Shown in pieces: positions 38,392-48,822 of a stretch of 64,000 nt of DNA (position 1 is the stretch's first letter; each line of letters starts with the position of its first letter). The stretch is taken from NCBI GenBank assembly GCA_016214895.1, contig JACRMR010000017.1, positions 62,001-126,000 on the forward strand. Direction: 5' to 3'. The notes beneath the pieces are model-generated. The model saw nothing but the letters and a program-made list of their open reading frames with translations, was not told the origin of the DNA and searched no databases. Both the position numbers and the translations under genes were made by a program. The DNA is from a candidate division KSB1 bacterium (GTDB lineage: Bacteria > Electryoneota > RPQS01).

Positions 38392-39402
38392 ATGTCTCAA
38401 TCTCGGAATTTGACCCAAGCCATCGAGGCCGCCGTCCTACGCGTCCTAAAGGGCGGTCCCGCCTCGAAAGCGCAAATCGCGACTGCCGTGAAGAAACAGC
38501 TTGCCGACGCAAACATGAACACGTTGACAGGACAGATTCACGCGCTCAAGGAACGTCGGCAGATCAAGTCACCTCGGCGTGGGTGGTGGGAGCTAAGCAA
38601 GGTTGGTGATCGCCAGAAGAAGCGGGCCGGAGTTCCGGCCACCAAGTCCACAACTAAGACGGGAAAGGTGGCGACTATAGAGAAACTCGTGCTCAATCTG
38701 CTCAAAGATGGGCAAAGGAGACGGTCCGAAATTATTCATGCGCTTCGACTTCGACATCCGGAGCTGAACCCGAACACCATGAATGGCACCATTAACGGTT
38801 TGGGCCAGAAGAAGCAAATTGTTCGTGGCGAATACGGTTTCTGGTCGTTGGCAGCCCTGAAGGACTCGCCAGTTGCTGATGGAGCTCGGCTGTCGCCACC
38901 GGCGAAGGGTCCTAAGACTTTGGAGGGTGACTTCTATAAGCCCTTCGCTGAATGGCTCGTTAACGATGTGTTGGAGTGCACAAGGGCTGAGACCCTCGGC
39001 GGCAATGTTCTTGGTCGAAAATGGGGAACACCTGACGTCATAGGCGTGTACCGCGTTGATCATCGAGGCATTTATAAGCAGGGAGAGATCGCGGCGTTTG
39101 TGTCTGCCGAGATAAAGCTCGATCCATCAGAGCCGATCACAGCATTTGGCCAGGCGTGCTCGTATCTTTTGTTCAGTCATAAGGTCTACTTGGTCTTGCC
39201 CAACACGACTACGCCAGCCGACAAGACAACGATTGAACTGTTGTGCGGCATTGTTGGGCTTGGACCGGTCTTTTTTGACCCCAAAGATGTTCACAATCCG
39301 GATTTTGAGATCAGGGTTCGTCCTTCTCAACGCGAACCAGACGCGGGCCGACTCAATGATCTTCTCCGAAGTGATGTCATATATAAGCGTTTGATGCAGT
39401 AG
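38392..39402 (+). CDS. Tandem winged-helix plus PD-(D/E)XK nuclease-like protein
   Basis: From ATG 38392 the protein has 336 residues. Residues 8-70 and 93-155 are two similar winged-helix units (VLRVLKGGPASKAQIATAV / VLNLLKDGQRRRSEIIHAL), reminiscent of HARE-HTH domains. The C-terminal half has a nuclease pattern: Glu188, then WGTPDVIGVY with Asp215, and FVSAEIKLD with Glu240-X-Lys242. A restriction-like, DNA-binding role is inferred. No methylase is adjacent, so it could be a lone modification-dependent nuclease. GC content is low and it sits against the REP array. Confidence 0.65.
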   Translation: MSQSRNLTQAIEAAVLRVLKGGPASKAQIATAVKKQLADANMNTLTGQIHALKERRQIKSPRRGWWELSKVGDRQKKRAGVPATKSTTKTGKVATIEKLVLNLLKDGQRRRSEIIHALRLRHPELNPNTMNGTINGLGQKKQIVRGEYGFWSLAALKDSPVADGARLSPPAKGPKTLEGDFYKPFAEWLVNDVLECTRAETLGGNVLGRKWGTPDVIGVYRVDHRGIYKQGEIAAFVSAEIKLDPSEPITAFGQACSYLLFSHKVYLVLPNTTTPADKTTIELLCGIVGLGPVFFDPKDVHNPDFEIRVRPSQREPDAGRLNDLLRSDVIYKRLMQ

Positions 39403-39453
39403 CTCCGAAGCGCACGGATGTTAACCGATCACAATTCATCAAGTTTGAGATAA

Positions 39454-41961
<2,508 letters not shown>

Positions 41962-42015
41962 ATGAGAAATGAGAGATGATCGCTCACGTCAGATCCCGGA
42001 AGGAGGCGATGATCC

Positions 42016-43017
42016 ATGCTCAGTAAACAAGCCCGCGAGGCGAAGTACGAAGCGGCGATGTCCAGCGCGCGTGATCATCTGCATTACGAGCGCTTCGGGC
42101 AGGCGATCAAAGCGCTGCAAGAGGCGGCGCGGTTATGCGCGGACCGCGTCGAGCCGCTGTACATGCTGGGCACGATGTATGGCGATCAAGAACGCTGGGC
42201 GGCGACGGTTGAGGTGCTGAAGAAAGCCGTCAGGATTGAGCCCGAGCACTTCGGAGCGTGGACCGCGTTGGGCATCGCCTGCCATCAGACTGGTGATCTC
42301 GAGCGCGCCGAAAAGGCCTTTGTCCGCGCCACGGAATTGCAGCCCGACCGCGTCGAGACATGGTACGCCTACGGCGAAGTGTTAATGGACCTCGATGAAG
42401 TCGTCAGCGCGGCGGACGCATTTCAGAAAGCCGCCGATCTCGCGCCCGACGACGATGAATTGCAGATGAGGGCCGGGAGCGCGCAACTCGAGGCCTTCGA
42501 CGCGGAAGCCGCCCGTCACTGCTTCGAGCGGATCTTGAGCCGACGCCCGCACCACGAAAGCGCCGCTTTCGTGTATGCGCTCTCCTACCTGCGCTCCTTG
42601 CCGCCGGACCCCAATGAGGCCGTGCGCAGGTTCGACGAGCTGCTCGGGAAGTTCCCGCATTCCTATGACATGTTCCTGAATGTCGGACGCGGATTTCTCG
42701 AAGCCAATGATCTTGACCGCGCGCGAACTACATTCGAGCAGGCACGCAAGCTGACCGCCGCACCCGCCGATGCCGAGCTCGGACTTGCCCGCATTGCGAT
42801 GCGGAACGAGGACGAGCAAACTTGGACTGCGCATGTCCGCGCGGCTTACCGTCTGAATCCGACCAACTCCGAGGCCATCTACCTCATGGCCATTCTCCAC
42901 AGACAGGAAGGTCGCCAGCCGGAATCCGACGAGCTCCTGCGAGAACTTACCCGACGAGACCCTGACTACGCGATGGAGGCCGCGCAGTCTTTGCTCGACA
43001 GCGGTCTCGTGAAGTAG
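42016..43017 (+). CDS. TPR-repeat protein
   Basis: The 333-residue protein has GGAGGCGATGATCC before the ATG. At least six tetratricopeptide repeats are visible, for example AIKALQEAARLCADRVEPLY, ATVEVLKKAVRIEPEHFGAW, AEKAFVRATELQPDRVETWY and AADAFQKAADLAPDDDELQM. No signal peptide or catalytic domain is present, so a protein-protein scaffold role in the cytosol is likely. The stop overlaps a short upstream leader of the next small gene. Confidence 0.88.
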   Translation: MLSKQAREAKYEAAMSSARDHLHYERFGQAIKALQEAARLCADRVEPLYMLGTMYGDQERWAATVEVLKKAVRIEPEHFGAWTALGIACHQTGDLERAEKAFVRATELQPDRVETWYAYGEVLMDLDEVVSAADAFQKAADLAPDDDELQMRAGSAQLEAFDAEAARHCFERILSRRPHHESAAFVYALSYLRSLPPDPNEAVRRFDELLGKFPHSYDMFLNVGRGFLEANDLDRARTTFEQARKLTAAPADAELGLARIAMRNEDEQTWTAHVRAAYRLNPTNSEAIYLMAILHRQEGRQPESDELLRELTRRDPDYAMEAAQSLLDSGLVK

Positions 43018-43032
43018 TGCCGCTGCCACCTT

Positions 43033-43066
43033 CGCCGAGCCGGGCGTCCCCGCCCGGACGGAATTG
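43033..43066 (+). repeat. GCCGAGC/CCGGAAT hairpin repeat
   Basis: CGCCGAGCCGGGCGTCCCCG followed by CCCGGACGGAATTGG. The stem is CCGGGC/GCCCGG. Copies with other stems but the same flanks are at 48751, 50392, 50521, 50651 and 61015. Confidence 0.75.
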
Positions 43067-43076
43067 GAGTCCCCTC

Positions 43077-43259
43077 ATGAAACGCTTCGACATCAGCAAC
43101 CCCGTCTGGAAGCTCGAAACCATCGGCTGGATTGTCTTCGCCATCCTCGCCGTGTTTCTCGTGATCGTCCTCGCGCAGGTGCCGCATTCCACCCTTTGGA
43201 TCATCCTCGGTGCGACAGTCGCCATCACCGCCCGGCTGTTCGTCGGACGAAGGATGTAG
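43077..43259 (+). CDS. Small two-helix membrane protein, 60 aa
   Basis: From ATG 43077 (MKRFDISNPVWKLETIGWIV) the protein has two hydrophobic segments, about residues 14-33 and 38-54, and a basic end (RLFVGRRM). GGAGT lies before the ATG. The stop is TAG in GATGTAGCGCCGC, which is the conserved start of the REP hairpins in this window. Family not recognised. Confidence 0.55.
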   Translation: MKRFDISNPVWKLETIGWIVFAILAVFLVIVLAQVPHSTLWIILGATVAITARLFVGRRM

Positions 43260-43338
43260 CGCCGCTTTTCGTCGAGCAGGAATTGTGTTTCCCTTGAGTG
43301 TGCAATGTTTCATGCGCAACGCACAAATTGACTATAGA

Positions 43339-44235
43339 ATGAAGAGAACGGACTACGAACTCGTGCATGTAATGGGACATCATGATGAAGATGCAGTTGC
43401 TACGCCGTCACCAAGAACCAAACCCTTTCTCAAGTGGGCAGGTGGCAAGTCCGCGCTGTTACCAACGCTTCGAAAATGCTTTCCGCCGCGATTTAACAAA
43501 TATGTGGAACCATTTGTCGGGGGCGGTGCACTGTTTTTTGATTTGGCACCCGATGCTGCCCTTCTCGCCGATTCTAATGCTGAGCTTGTCAACTGCTACA
43601 GGGTTGTCAAGACAAGGGCTAAGCAATTGATCGAGATTCTTCAAGATGTGCCTGTTAGTTCCGTCGAATACTACGAGATACGTCAATTGGATCCCAACGA
43701 GCTTGATTCTCTGAGTCGAGCAGCACGTCTGATCTACCTCAACAAGACTTGCTTCAATGGACTGTATAGAGTAAACCGATTCGGTCAGTTCAATACGCCC
43801 TATGGAGGCGCACGCGTTGTCAATGTTGTCGATGAAGTCACGATACTCCGCGCAAGTCGAGCACTTCAACGCGCAACGATTGCGTGCGGTGATTTCTACG
43901 ATCTACTATTGGACACGGCAGAACGCGGGGATTTTGTATACTTGGATCCTCCATACCTCCCAGTGAGTCAGTACGCAGATTTCAAGAGATATACAAAAGA
44001 GCAGTTTGGAGTCGAGGATCACATCAGGCTAGCGGAGATGCTGGCGTTGCTGACTGCGCGAGGGTGCTTTGTCTTGCTTAGCAATTCATATACTGAATTT
44101 ATTGCGAACTTGTACAAAGAGTTCTGGCAAGTGACCGTGTACGCACCGCGGGCCATCAATTGTAAGGTTGGTGGGCGGGGAATCGTGCGCGAGCTGTTGA
44201 TAGCCAACTACGACATTAGTCGCATGACCGTATGA
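43339..44235 (+). CDS. D12-class DNA adenine N6-methyltransferase (Dam-like), R-M operon gene 1
   Basis: The chosen ATG (43339) gives 298 residues; ATGs at 43312 and 43372 are possible. The SAM site is KPFLKWAGGKSALLPTLRK and FVGGGALFFDL, with catalytic DPPYLPVSQYADF and a D12-type NKTCFNGLYRVNRFGQFNTP recognition segment. It methylates adenine N6 in a short target, probably GATC-like judged from the Dam resemblance, though not certain. It overlaps the second methylase by four bases. GC content drops sharply from the flanking genes, marking a transferred operon. Confidence 0.9.
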   Translation: MKRTDYELVHVMGHHDEDAVATPSPRTKPFLKWAGGKSALLPTLRKCFPPRFNKYVEPFVGGGALFFDLAPDAALLADSNAELVNCYRVVKTRAKQLIEILQDVPVSSVEYYEIRQLDPNELDSLSRAARLIYLNKTCFNGLYRVNRFGQFNTPYGGARVVNVVDEVTILRASRALQRATIACGDFYDLLLDTAERGDFVYLDPPYLPVSQYADFKRYTKEQFGVEDHIRLAEMLALLTARGCFVLLSNSYTEFIANLYKEFWQVTVYAPRAINCKVGGRGIVRELLIANYDISRMTV

Positions 44236-45293
44236 TCACGCAAGAGGCGTTGAAATTGGACTTGGTTCGCGGCGTTGCCGCTCGATTCCCGGAAACCAAA
44301 TACATGGGAAGCAAGCAGCGACTCCTTCCGTGGATCCAGCGTCATGTCCAAAAGCTAAAATTTCGAACCGCGCTTGATGCATTCTCTGGGACCGCTTGCG
44401 TTGGATACATGCTCAAGGCAATGGGTGCACGAGTGACATCAAATGATTTCTTGCATTTTGCTTACCACACGGCTAAAGCTACAATTCAAAATAGCGGCAC
44501 GCTTGTTAGTGACATTGATTTGATTCATTTGCTCGCCATTAATCCTCATTCCGGTACACTTGTGAGAGATAATTTTGCTGGTCTGTACTTCGATGAACGA
44601 GACTCCGAGTTCCTTGACAACTTGTATGCAAATATTCGCTTGACAAGATCACCACTGGTACGCTCCATCGCGCTTGCGGCGGCTTGTCGCGCTTGCATGA
44701 AGAAGAGACCGCGCGGAATATTTACGTTCACGGGCAAGAAAGGCTGGGATGGCAGGCGTGACCTTCAACTCTCCATGAAAGAACAGTTCCTCGCCGCCGT
44801 AAGTGACTATAACTTGGCCGTCTTCTCTAATGGACAGAGAAACAAAGCGCTTTGTTCTGACGTATTCGAATTAGATCCGAGAGGATTCGACCTCGTGTAT
44901 ATCGACACACCTTATGTCAGCCCATTTTCCGATTGCGACTATACTCGCCGTTACCACTTTGTCGAAGGATATTGTCGCTATTGGGAAGGGTTGCATATCC
45001 TGCAAAGCACCACAACCAGGAAATTTGCGTCCTACAAAACAGCATTCTCCGATCGGCGCTCTGCGGCTTCAGCGTTTCGTCGGTTGTTTGACCATTTCAA
45101 GAAGTCCACGCTTGTCGTATCATATTCATCAAACTGCATCCCCGATAAGAAGACAATGTTCGACTTGCTGAGAGAAGTGAAGGGAAGTGTAGGTGTTCAC
45201 GAGAAGGACGTTACATACTATCATGGAAACCACAGGCACAGGGTCGGGGACAATAACAACAAGGCAAGAGAATATCTCTTTGTAGCCGAATAA
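44232..45293 (+). CDS. D12-class DNA adenine methyltransferase, R-M operon gene 2
   Basis: The 353-residue protein starts in ATGA overlap. It has KYMGSKQRLLPWIQRHV and LDAFSGTACVGYMLKAMGA (SAM motifs) and the catalytic IDTPYVSPFSDCDY, a DTPY variant of DPPY. It is not a duplicate of gene 1: length and motif spacing differ. Two adenine methylases beside one nuclease are typical of type II systems with asymmetric targets (one enzyme per strand) or of DpnII-like systems. Low GC content. Confidence 0.85.
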   Translation: MITQEALKLDLVRGVAARFPETKYMGSKQRLLPWIQRHVQKLKFRTALDAFSGTACVGYMLKAMGARVTSNDFLHFAYHTAKATIQNSGTLVSDIDLIHLLAINPHSGTLVRDNFAGLYFDERDSEFLDNLYANIRLTRSPLVRSIALAAACRACMKKRPRGIFTFTGKKGWDGRRDLQLSMKEQFLAAVSDYNLAVFSNGQRNKALCSDVFELDPRGFDLVYIDTPYVSPFSDCDYTRRYHFVEGYCRYWEGLHILQSTTTRKFASYKTAFSDRRSAASAFRRLFDHFKKSTLVVSYSSNCIPDKKTMFDLLREVKGSVGVHEKDVTYYHGNHRHRVGDNNNKAREYLFVAE

Positions 45294-46303
45294 TGAAGTT
45301 CAAAACTGAAGACATACCACAAGCAGACAACCTAAGCTCGGTTCTTAGGGTTGTGGAGGGCGTTCACTCAGGAAGAAATTCGTATCAGGAACTATCCTCG
45401 GAAATTGGTATGGTCGAAAGGCAGGGGCGTTACTATCGCCGCGCAGCGGAAATACTTGGCTTCATACAGAATCATGACAATCATTCGGTCCTGACACGCA
45501 GGGGCGCTCAGTATGTTGCGGCATCAAACCAACAACGGCAGGTCCTCTTAGCGAATGCCATCTTGTCAGCTCGACTGATTCAACGAGTTCTGCCCTTTCT
45601 TGAAGCCAAACAAAATGTCACTCGGATGGAACTGACCAATTTTATGCGTGAGATCACAGTTAGTACCGGTGCATCAATGTTGCCCCGACGAGTGAACACA
45701 GTCATAAACTGGCTGAAAGCGGTTGACATGCTCCGTGCTGTCGGAAATCATCTTGTATTCGGACAGCTCCCAGAGCATGTCACCCTTATTTGCTATAATG
45801 ACGTAAGCGAGCCCATTCTGCCGCGCAACTACGATCTCCAAGAGTATAGGGACTTGGCCGCATTGACAGAGAAATCAAACAGGGTTATCGAGTACTTTGT
45901 TGATGAAGCCAAACGAGATAGGGCTAACACAAGGCATCGGATGTTAACCAATTTGGTTGCGTCCAAGGTCCGAGCGTCCGGAGCTATGCCGAGATCCAAT
46001 CGATTTGTAGATATGGCCGCTCGTATAGGAAATCAGGATTACATCTTCGAGATGAAATCATCCACTGTTAGTAATATGCATGCTCAAATTCGGCGTGGTA
46101 TATCTCAGTTATTCGAGTATCGTTATCTTCAACGAGCGCCACGTGCTAAGCTCGTGCTCGTGCTTGAAGAGCAAATCAATGAGCCACTGCAATGGATGGC
46201 AGACTATGTTGTCGAAGATCGTGGGATTCTTCTTGTCTGGGATGGCGATAACCGACTTCACTGTCCTCAAAGCATTCGTTCACAGGTTGGATTTCTGCTG
46301 TGA
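45293..46303 (+). CDS. Type II restriction endonuclease, R-M operon gene 3
   Basis: The 336-residue protein overlaps the stop of the second methylase by one base (TAATG). The N-terminal half has winged-helix-like segments (YQELSSEIGMVERQGRYYRR; RGAQYVAASNQQRQVLLANA). The nuclease core is NRFVDMAARIG with Asp240, followed by YIFEMKSST with Glu253-X-Lys255, a PD-(D/E)XK site. It is the restriction partner of the two methylases before it. Recognition site unknown. GC content is low throughout. Confidence 0.85.
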   Translation: MKFKTEDIPQADNLSSVLRVVEGVHSGRNSYQELSSEIGMVERQGRYYRRAAEILGFIQNHDNHSVLTRRGAQYVAASNQQRQVLLANAILSARLIQRVLPFLEAKQNVTRMELTNFMREITVSTGASMLPRRVNTVINWLKAVDMLRAVGNHLVFGQLPEHVTLICYNDVSEPILPRNYDLQEYRDLAALTEKSNRVIEYFVDEAKRDRANTRHRMLTNLVASKVRASGAMPRSNRFVDMAARIGNQDYIFEMKSSTVSNMHAQIRRGISQLFEYRYLQRAPRAKLVLVLEEQINEPLQWMADYVVEDRGILLVWDGDNRLHCPQSIRSQVGFLL

Positions 46304-46354
46304 AACAATCCGTTTTTCGCAAGGGGGACGTGCGAAGCGAATCAACAATACTAC

Positions 46355-47767
46355 ATGACAAACCTCCTCGACGACTCCGAACCCGCGCACTGGCCCGCGC
46401 CGCTGCTCGAACGTCTGCTGAACAAGCCCGCCGCGCTGTGGCAAGCCGATGATCTGGTCGCGCTCGCCCGCGAATACGGCATCCGCCTCGTCGCGCTGAT
46501 GCACGTCGGCGGCGACGGCTGGCTGAAAACGCTCGACTTCGCCCCGCGTGATCTGCATCATTTCCGCGATGTGCTGAGCGGCGGCGAACGCTGCGATGGC
46601 TCCTCCCTGTTCGGCATGATGGGCATCAATCCCGGCGCGTCCGACATCGTGCTCCGTCCGCAAATCGCGACCGCGTTCATGGACCCGTTCCGCGAAGGCA
46701 CACTCTGTGTTCTCTGCGCGCACTATGGTCGCGACGGCAAACCGCTGCCCGAATCCCCCGACACGATTCTGCGCAAAGCCGCCGCGCGGCTGAAGACGCT
46801 CACCAATGTCGAGATGACTGCACTGGGCGAAGTCGAATATTTCCTCGGCAAAAAAGCCGGCGAAGAAGATTTCTACGGCGCCGCCGACCGCGGCTATCAC
46901 TCCGCCGCGCCGTTCGTGTTCGGCGAGAGCCTGCGCCGCGATGCGCTGACCTCGCTCGCAGAAATGGGCGTCGCCATCAAGTACGGCCACAGCGAAGTTG
47001 GCTATGTCCCCACCGGCGAAAAAGAGGACCGCATCTGGGAGCAGCACGAAATCGAGCTGCAACTCGCGCCGCTCGTGCAGAGCGCTTACGCCGTTACGCT
47101 CACGCATTGGGTGCTGCGCAATCTCGCCTATCGCGCGAGCATGCGGCTCTCCCTCGAACCCGTGTTGCAGCAGGGACATCCCGGCAACGGCTTGCATTTT
47201 CATTTCTCGCCGATGGTTGACACTCAGCATCTCGAAATCGGCCAGGAAAACAACAAACTGCCGGAGTCCGCGACCTGGCTGATCGCCGGACTCGTGCGTT
47301 ACGGCGGTACGCTGATGGCCTTCGGCAATCGCGAATCCACCTCGTTCCTGCGACTGTCGCAAGCCAAGGAAGCCCCAAGTTCCGTGACCTGGGGCCGCTA
47401 CAACCGTAAAGCGCTGGTGAGACTGCCCATCGTGGCCACCGACGAACAGGGCCGACTCGTCTCGCCCGAAACCATCGAGTTCCGCCTCTCCGACGGCTCC
47501 GCCCATCCGCAACTCCTGCTCGCGGGGATCGCGCAGACCATGTGCGCCGCGCGCGCCATGCCCGATCCACGAAAACTGCTCGCGACGACCGAAGCCGAAC
47601 ATGTCTCCGCGAACGACAACGTGATGCGCATTCCCAAAGGCTTCCACGAAGTCGCCGCCGTCCTCAAACGCGACCGTGAAGTCTTCGAAGCCGACGGCGT
47701 CTTTCCCCCGCACGTTATCGAGCACACCATCGACCAGCTCGACCGCAAACACGCCATGACGCTCTAA
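46355..47767 (+). CDS. Glutamine synthetase-like ligase
   Basis: The protein has 470 residues. The beta-grasp N-terminus (IRLVALMHVGGDGWLKTLDF) is followed by FRDVLSGGERCDGSSLFGM. The catalytic part has FMDPFREGTLCVLCAH, the metal ligand in LGEVEYFLG, and PGNGLHFHFSPMVD and GNRESTSFLRLS (ATP and glutamate binding). The usual nucleotide loop is shortened, so it may be a type III or gamma-glutamyl-ligase variant rather than classic GlnA. Reaction: glutamate or a related acid plus ammonia or amine plus ATP. It follows the R-M operon, with high GC content. Confidence 0.8.
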   Translation: MTNLLDDSEPAHWPAPLLERLLNKPAALWQADDLVALAREYGIRLVALMHVGGDGWLKTLDFAPRDLHHFRDVLSGGERCDGSSLFGMMGINPGASDIVLRPQIATAFMDPFREGTLCVLCAHYGRDGKPLPESPDTILRKAAARLKTLTNVEMTALGEVEYFLGKKAGEEDFYGAADRGYHSAAPFVFGESLRRDALTSLAEMGVAIKYGHSEVGYVPTGEKEDRIWEQHEIELQLAPLVQSAYAVTLTHWVLRNLAYRASMRLSLEPVLQQGHPGNGLHFHFSPMVDTQHLEIGQENNKLPESATWLIAGLVRYGGTLMAFGNRESTSFLRLSQAKEAPSSVTWGRYNRKALVRLPIVATDEQGRLVSPETIEFRLSDGSAHPQLLLAGIAQTMCAARAMPDPRKLLATTEAEHVSANDNVMRIPKGFHEVAAVLKRDREVFEADGVFPPHVIEHTIDQLDRKHAMTL

Positions 47768-47789
47768 AAATACGCTGAAAGCCGAATCC

Positions 47790-47955
47790 GACCCCCCTTG
47801 GTCCCCCCACTGTGTGGGGGGAGATCGGGTCCTTCCCCTACGAAGTGGGGGAAGATAGATGGGGGTCGGATGCTGCACCCCCGAGCGGGGCCTCCCGGCT
47901 CCTCAGGAATCGGAACTTCATTTTTCGATTTTCAATTTCCAATTTCTCTTCCATG
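47790..47955. repeat. Repeat cluster: G-run palindromes, hairpin repeat and heptamer-like leader
   Basis: Two G-run palindromes (CCCCCCACTGTGTGGGGGGA near 47813, and TTCCCCTACGAAGTGGGGGA near 47834) are followed by a GAGCGGGG...CAGGAATCGG hairpin copy (47879-47914). Last comes an AT-rich tract (TTTTTCGATTTTCAATTTCC, 47921-47942) that ends CTCTTCC directly before the ATG of the next gene. Confidence 0.7.
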
Positions 47956-48666
47956 TCCCTCGCGATCGCCGAACTCGAAGCCGCCGCCGCACAAAATCCT
48001 GAAGATGCCGACGCGCAGTTCGCACTGGGACGGGCCTATCTGATGACCGAACGCTTCAACGAGGCCGTCGCGCGGCTGGAACATGCGGTGAGCTTGGAAC
48101 CCGCGCAGTATCCCTGGATCTACTATCTCGCCTCGGCCTACGGCATGAACCGCCAATATCGTGAGTCCGTCAAATCCTGGGAACACTACCTTCACCATCA
48201 CCCGGATCATGCCGACGCTCACGCCAAGCACGGCATTATCCTGGCCAAGCTGCATAAGTACGACGACTCAATTCTGGCCTTCACCAAGGCCATCGAGCGG
48301 GATCCCGACAACCCGTTTCATCGTTACTTTCTCGGCCTCAGCCTGCAGGAAGTCGAACGCTTTGAAGAGGCCCTGACCGCCTTCAGCGATTCCATCAGCC
48401 GCCGCGCCGACTTCGCCGATGCCCACTACTGGCAGGGAATCATGTTTGGCATGCTCGGACATGTCGCGCCCGCCATCGAAGCCCTGAAGAACTGCGTCGC
48501 CCTGAACCCGGAACACCTCGACGCGCAGTTTAACCTCTGTATCGCTTACGCCATTGATGGACGCATCGGCGAAGCCAAGCTCCAGTATGAACTGGTCAAA
48601 GGCATGGATGCGGAGCTCGGCAAGGAGCTCTTCGAGAAAGTCTTCAATTCTCAGCCCGCTTCGTAA
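47953..48666 (+). CDS. TPR-repeat protein
   Basis: The start at 47953 follows TCTCTTCC without a Shine-Dalgarno sequence and gives 237 residues. At least five TPR units are visible (AIAELEAAAAQNPEDADAQF, AVARLEHAVSLEPAQYPWIY, SILAFTKAIERDPDNPFHRY, AIEALKNCVALNPEHLDAQF). No signal peptide. It lies two genes before a sugar-phosphate transferase; a role in envelope assembly or regulation is possible but not shown. Confidence 0.85.
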   Translation: MSLAIAELEAAAAQNPEDADAQFALGRAYLMTERFNEAVARLEHAVSLEPAQYPWIYYLASAYGMNRQYRESVKSWEHYLHHHPDHADAHAKHGIILAKLHKYDDSILAFTKAIERDPDNPFHRYFLGLSLQEVERFEEALTAFSDSISRRADFADAHYWQGIMFGMLGHVAPAIEALKNCVALNPEHLDAQFNLCIAYAIDGRIGEAKLQYELVKGMDAELGKELFEKVFNSQPAS

Positions 48667-48750
48667 GCTCCGCAACGCGGTTGCACACCCCGTCGGAACG
48701 GGCCACGCAATCTGCCCTTGCCGAGAGTCCCTGGTGTCCGAAGCATGCAC

Positions 48751-48784
48751 CCCGAGCCGGGTCTCCAGACCCTGCCGGAAGCTT
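48751..48784 (+). repeat. Hairpin repeat copy
   Basis: CCCGAGCCGGGTCTCCAGAC followed by CCTGCCGGAAGC keeps the CCGAGC and CCGGAA flanks; the stem is CGGGTC/GACCCTG. It lies in the 156-base gap between the TPR protein and the transferase. Confidence 0.65.
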
Positions 48785-48822
48785 GACGGGTTTCGCCGTT
48801 CTCTTGTCTTGTTCCTAATTCC

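Noticed and set aside
43339-46303. Naming the R-M operon after a known enzyme such as DpnII or MboII
   Set aside because: Two adenine methylases plus a nuclease fit several families; the sequence alone does not let me choose a specificity.
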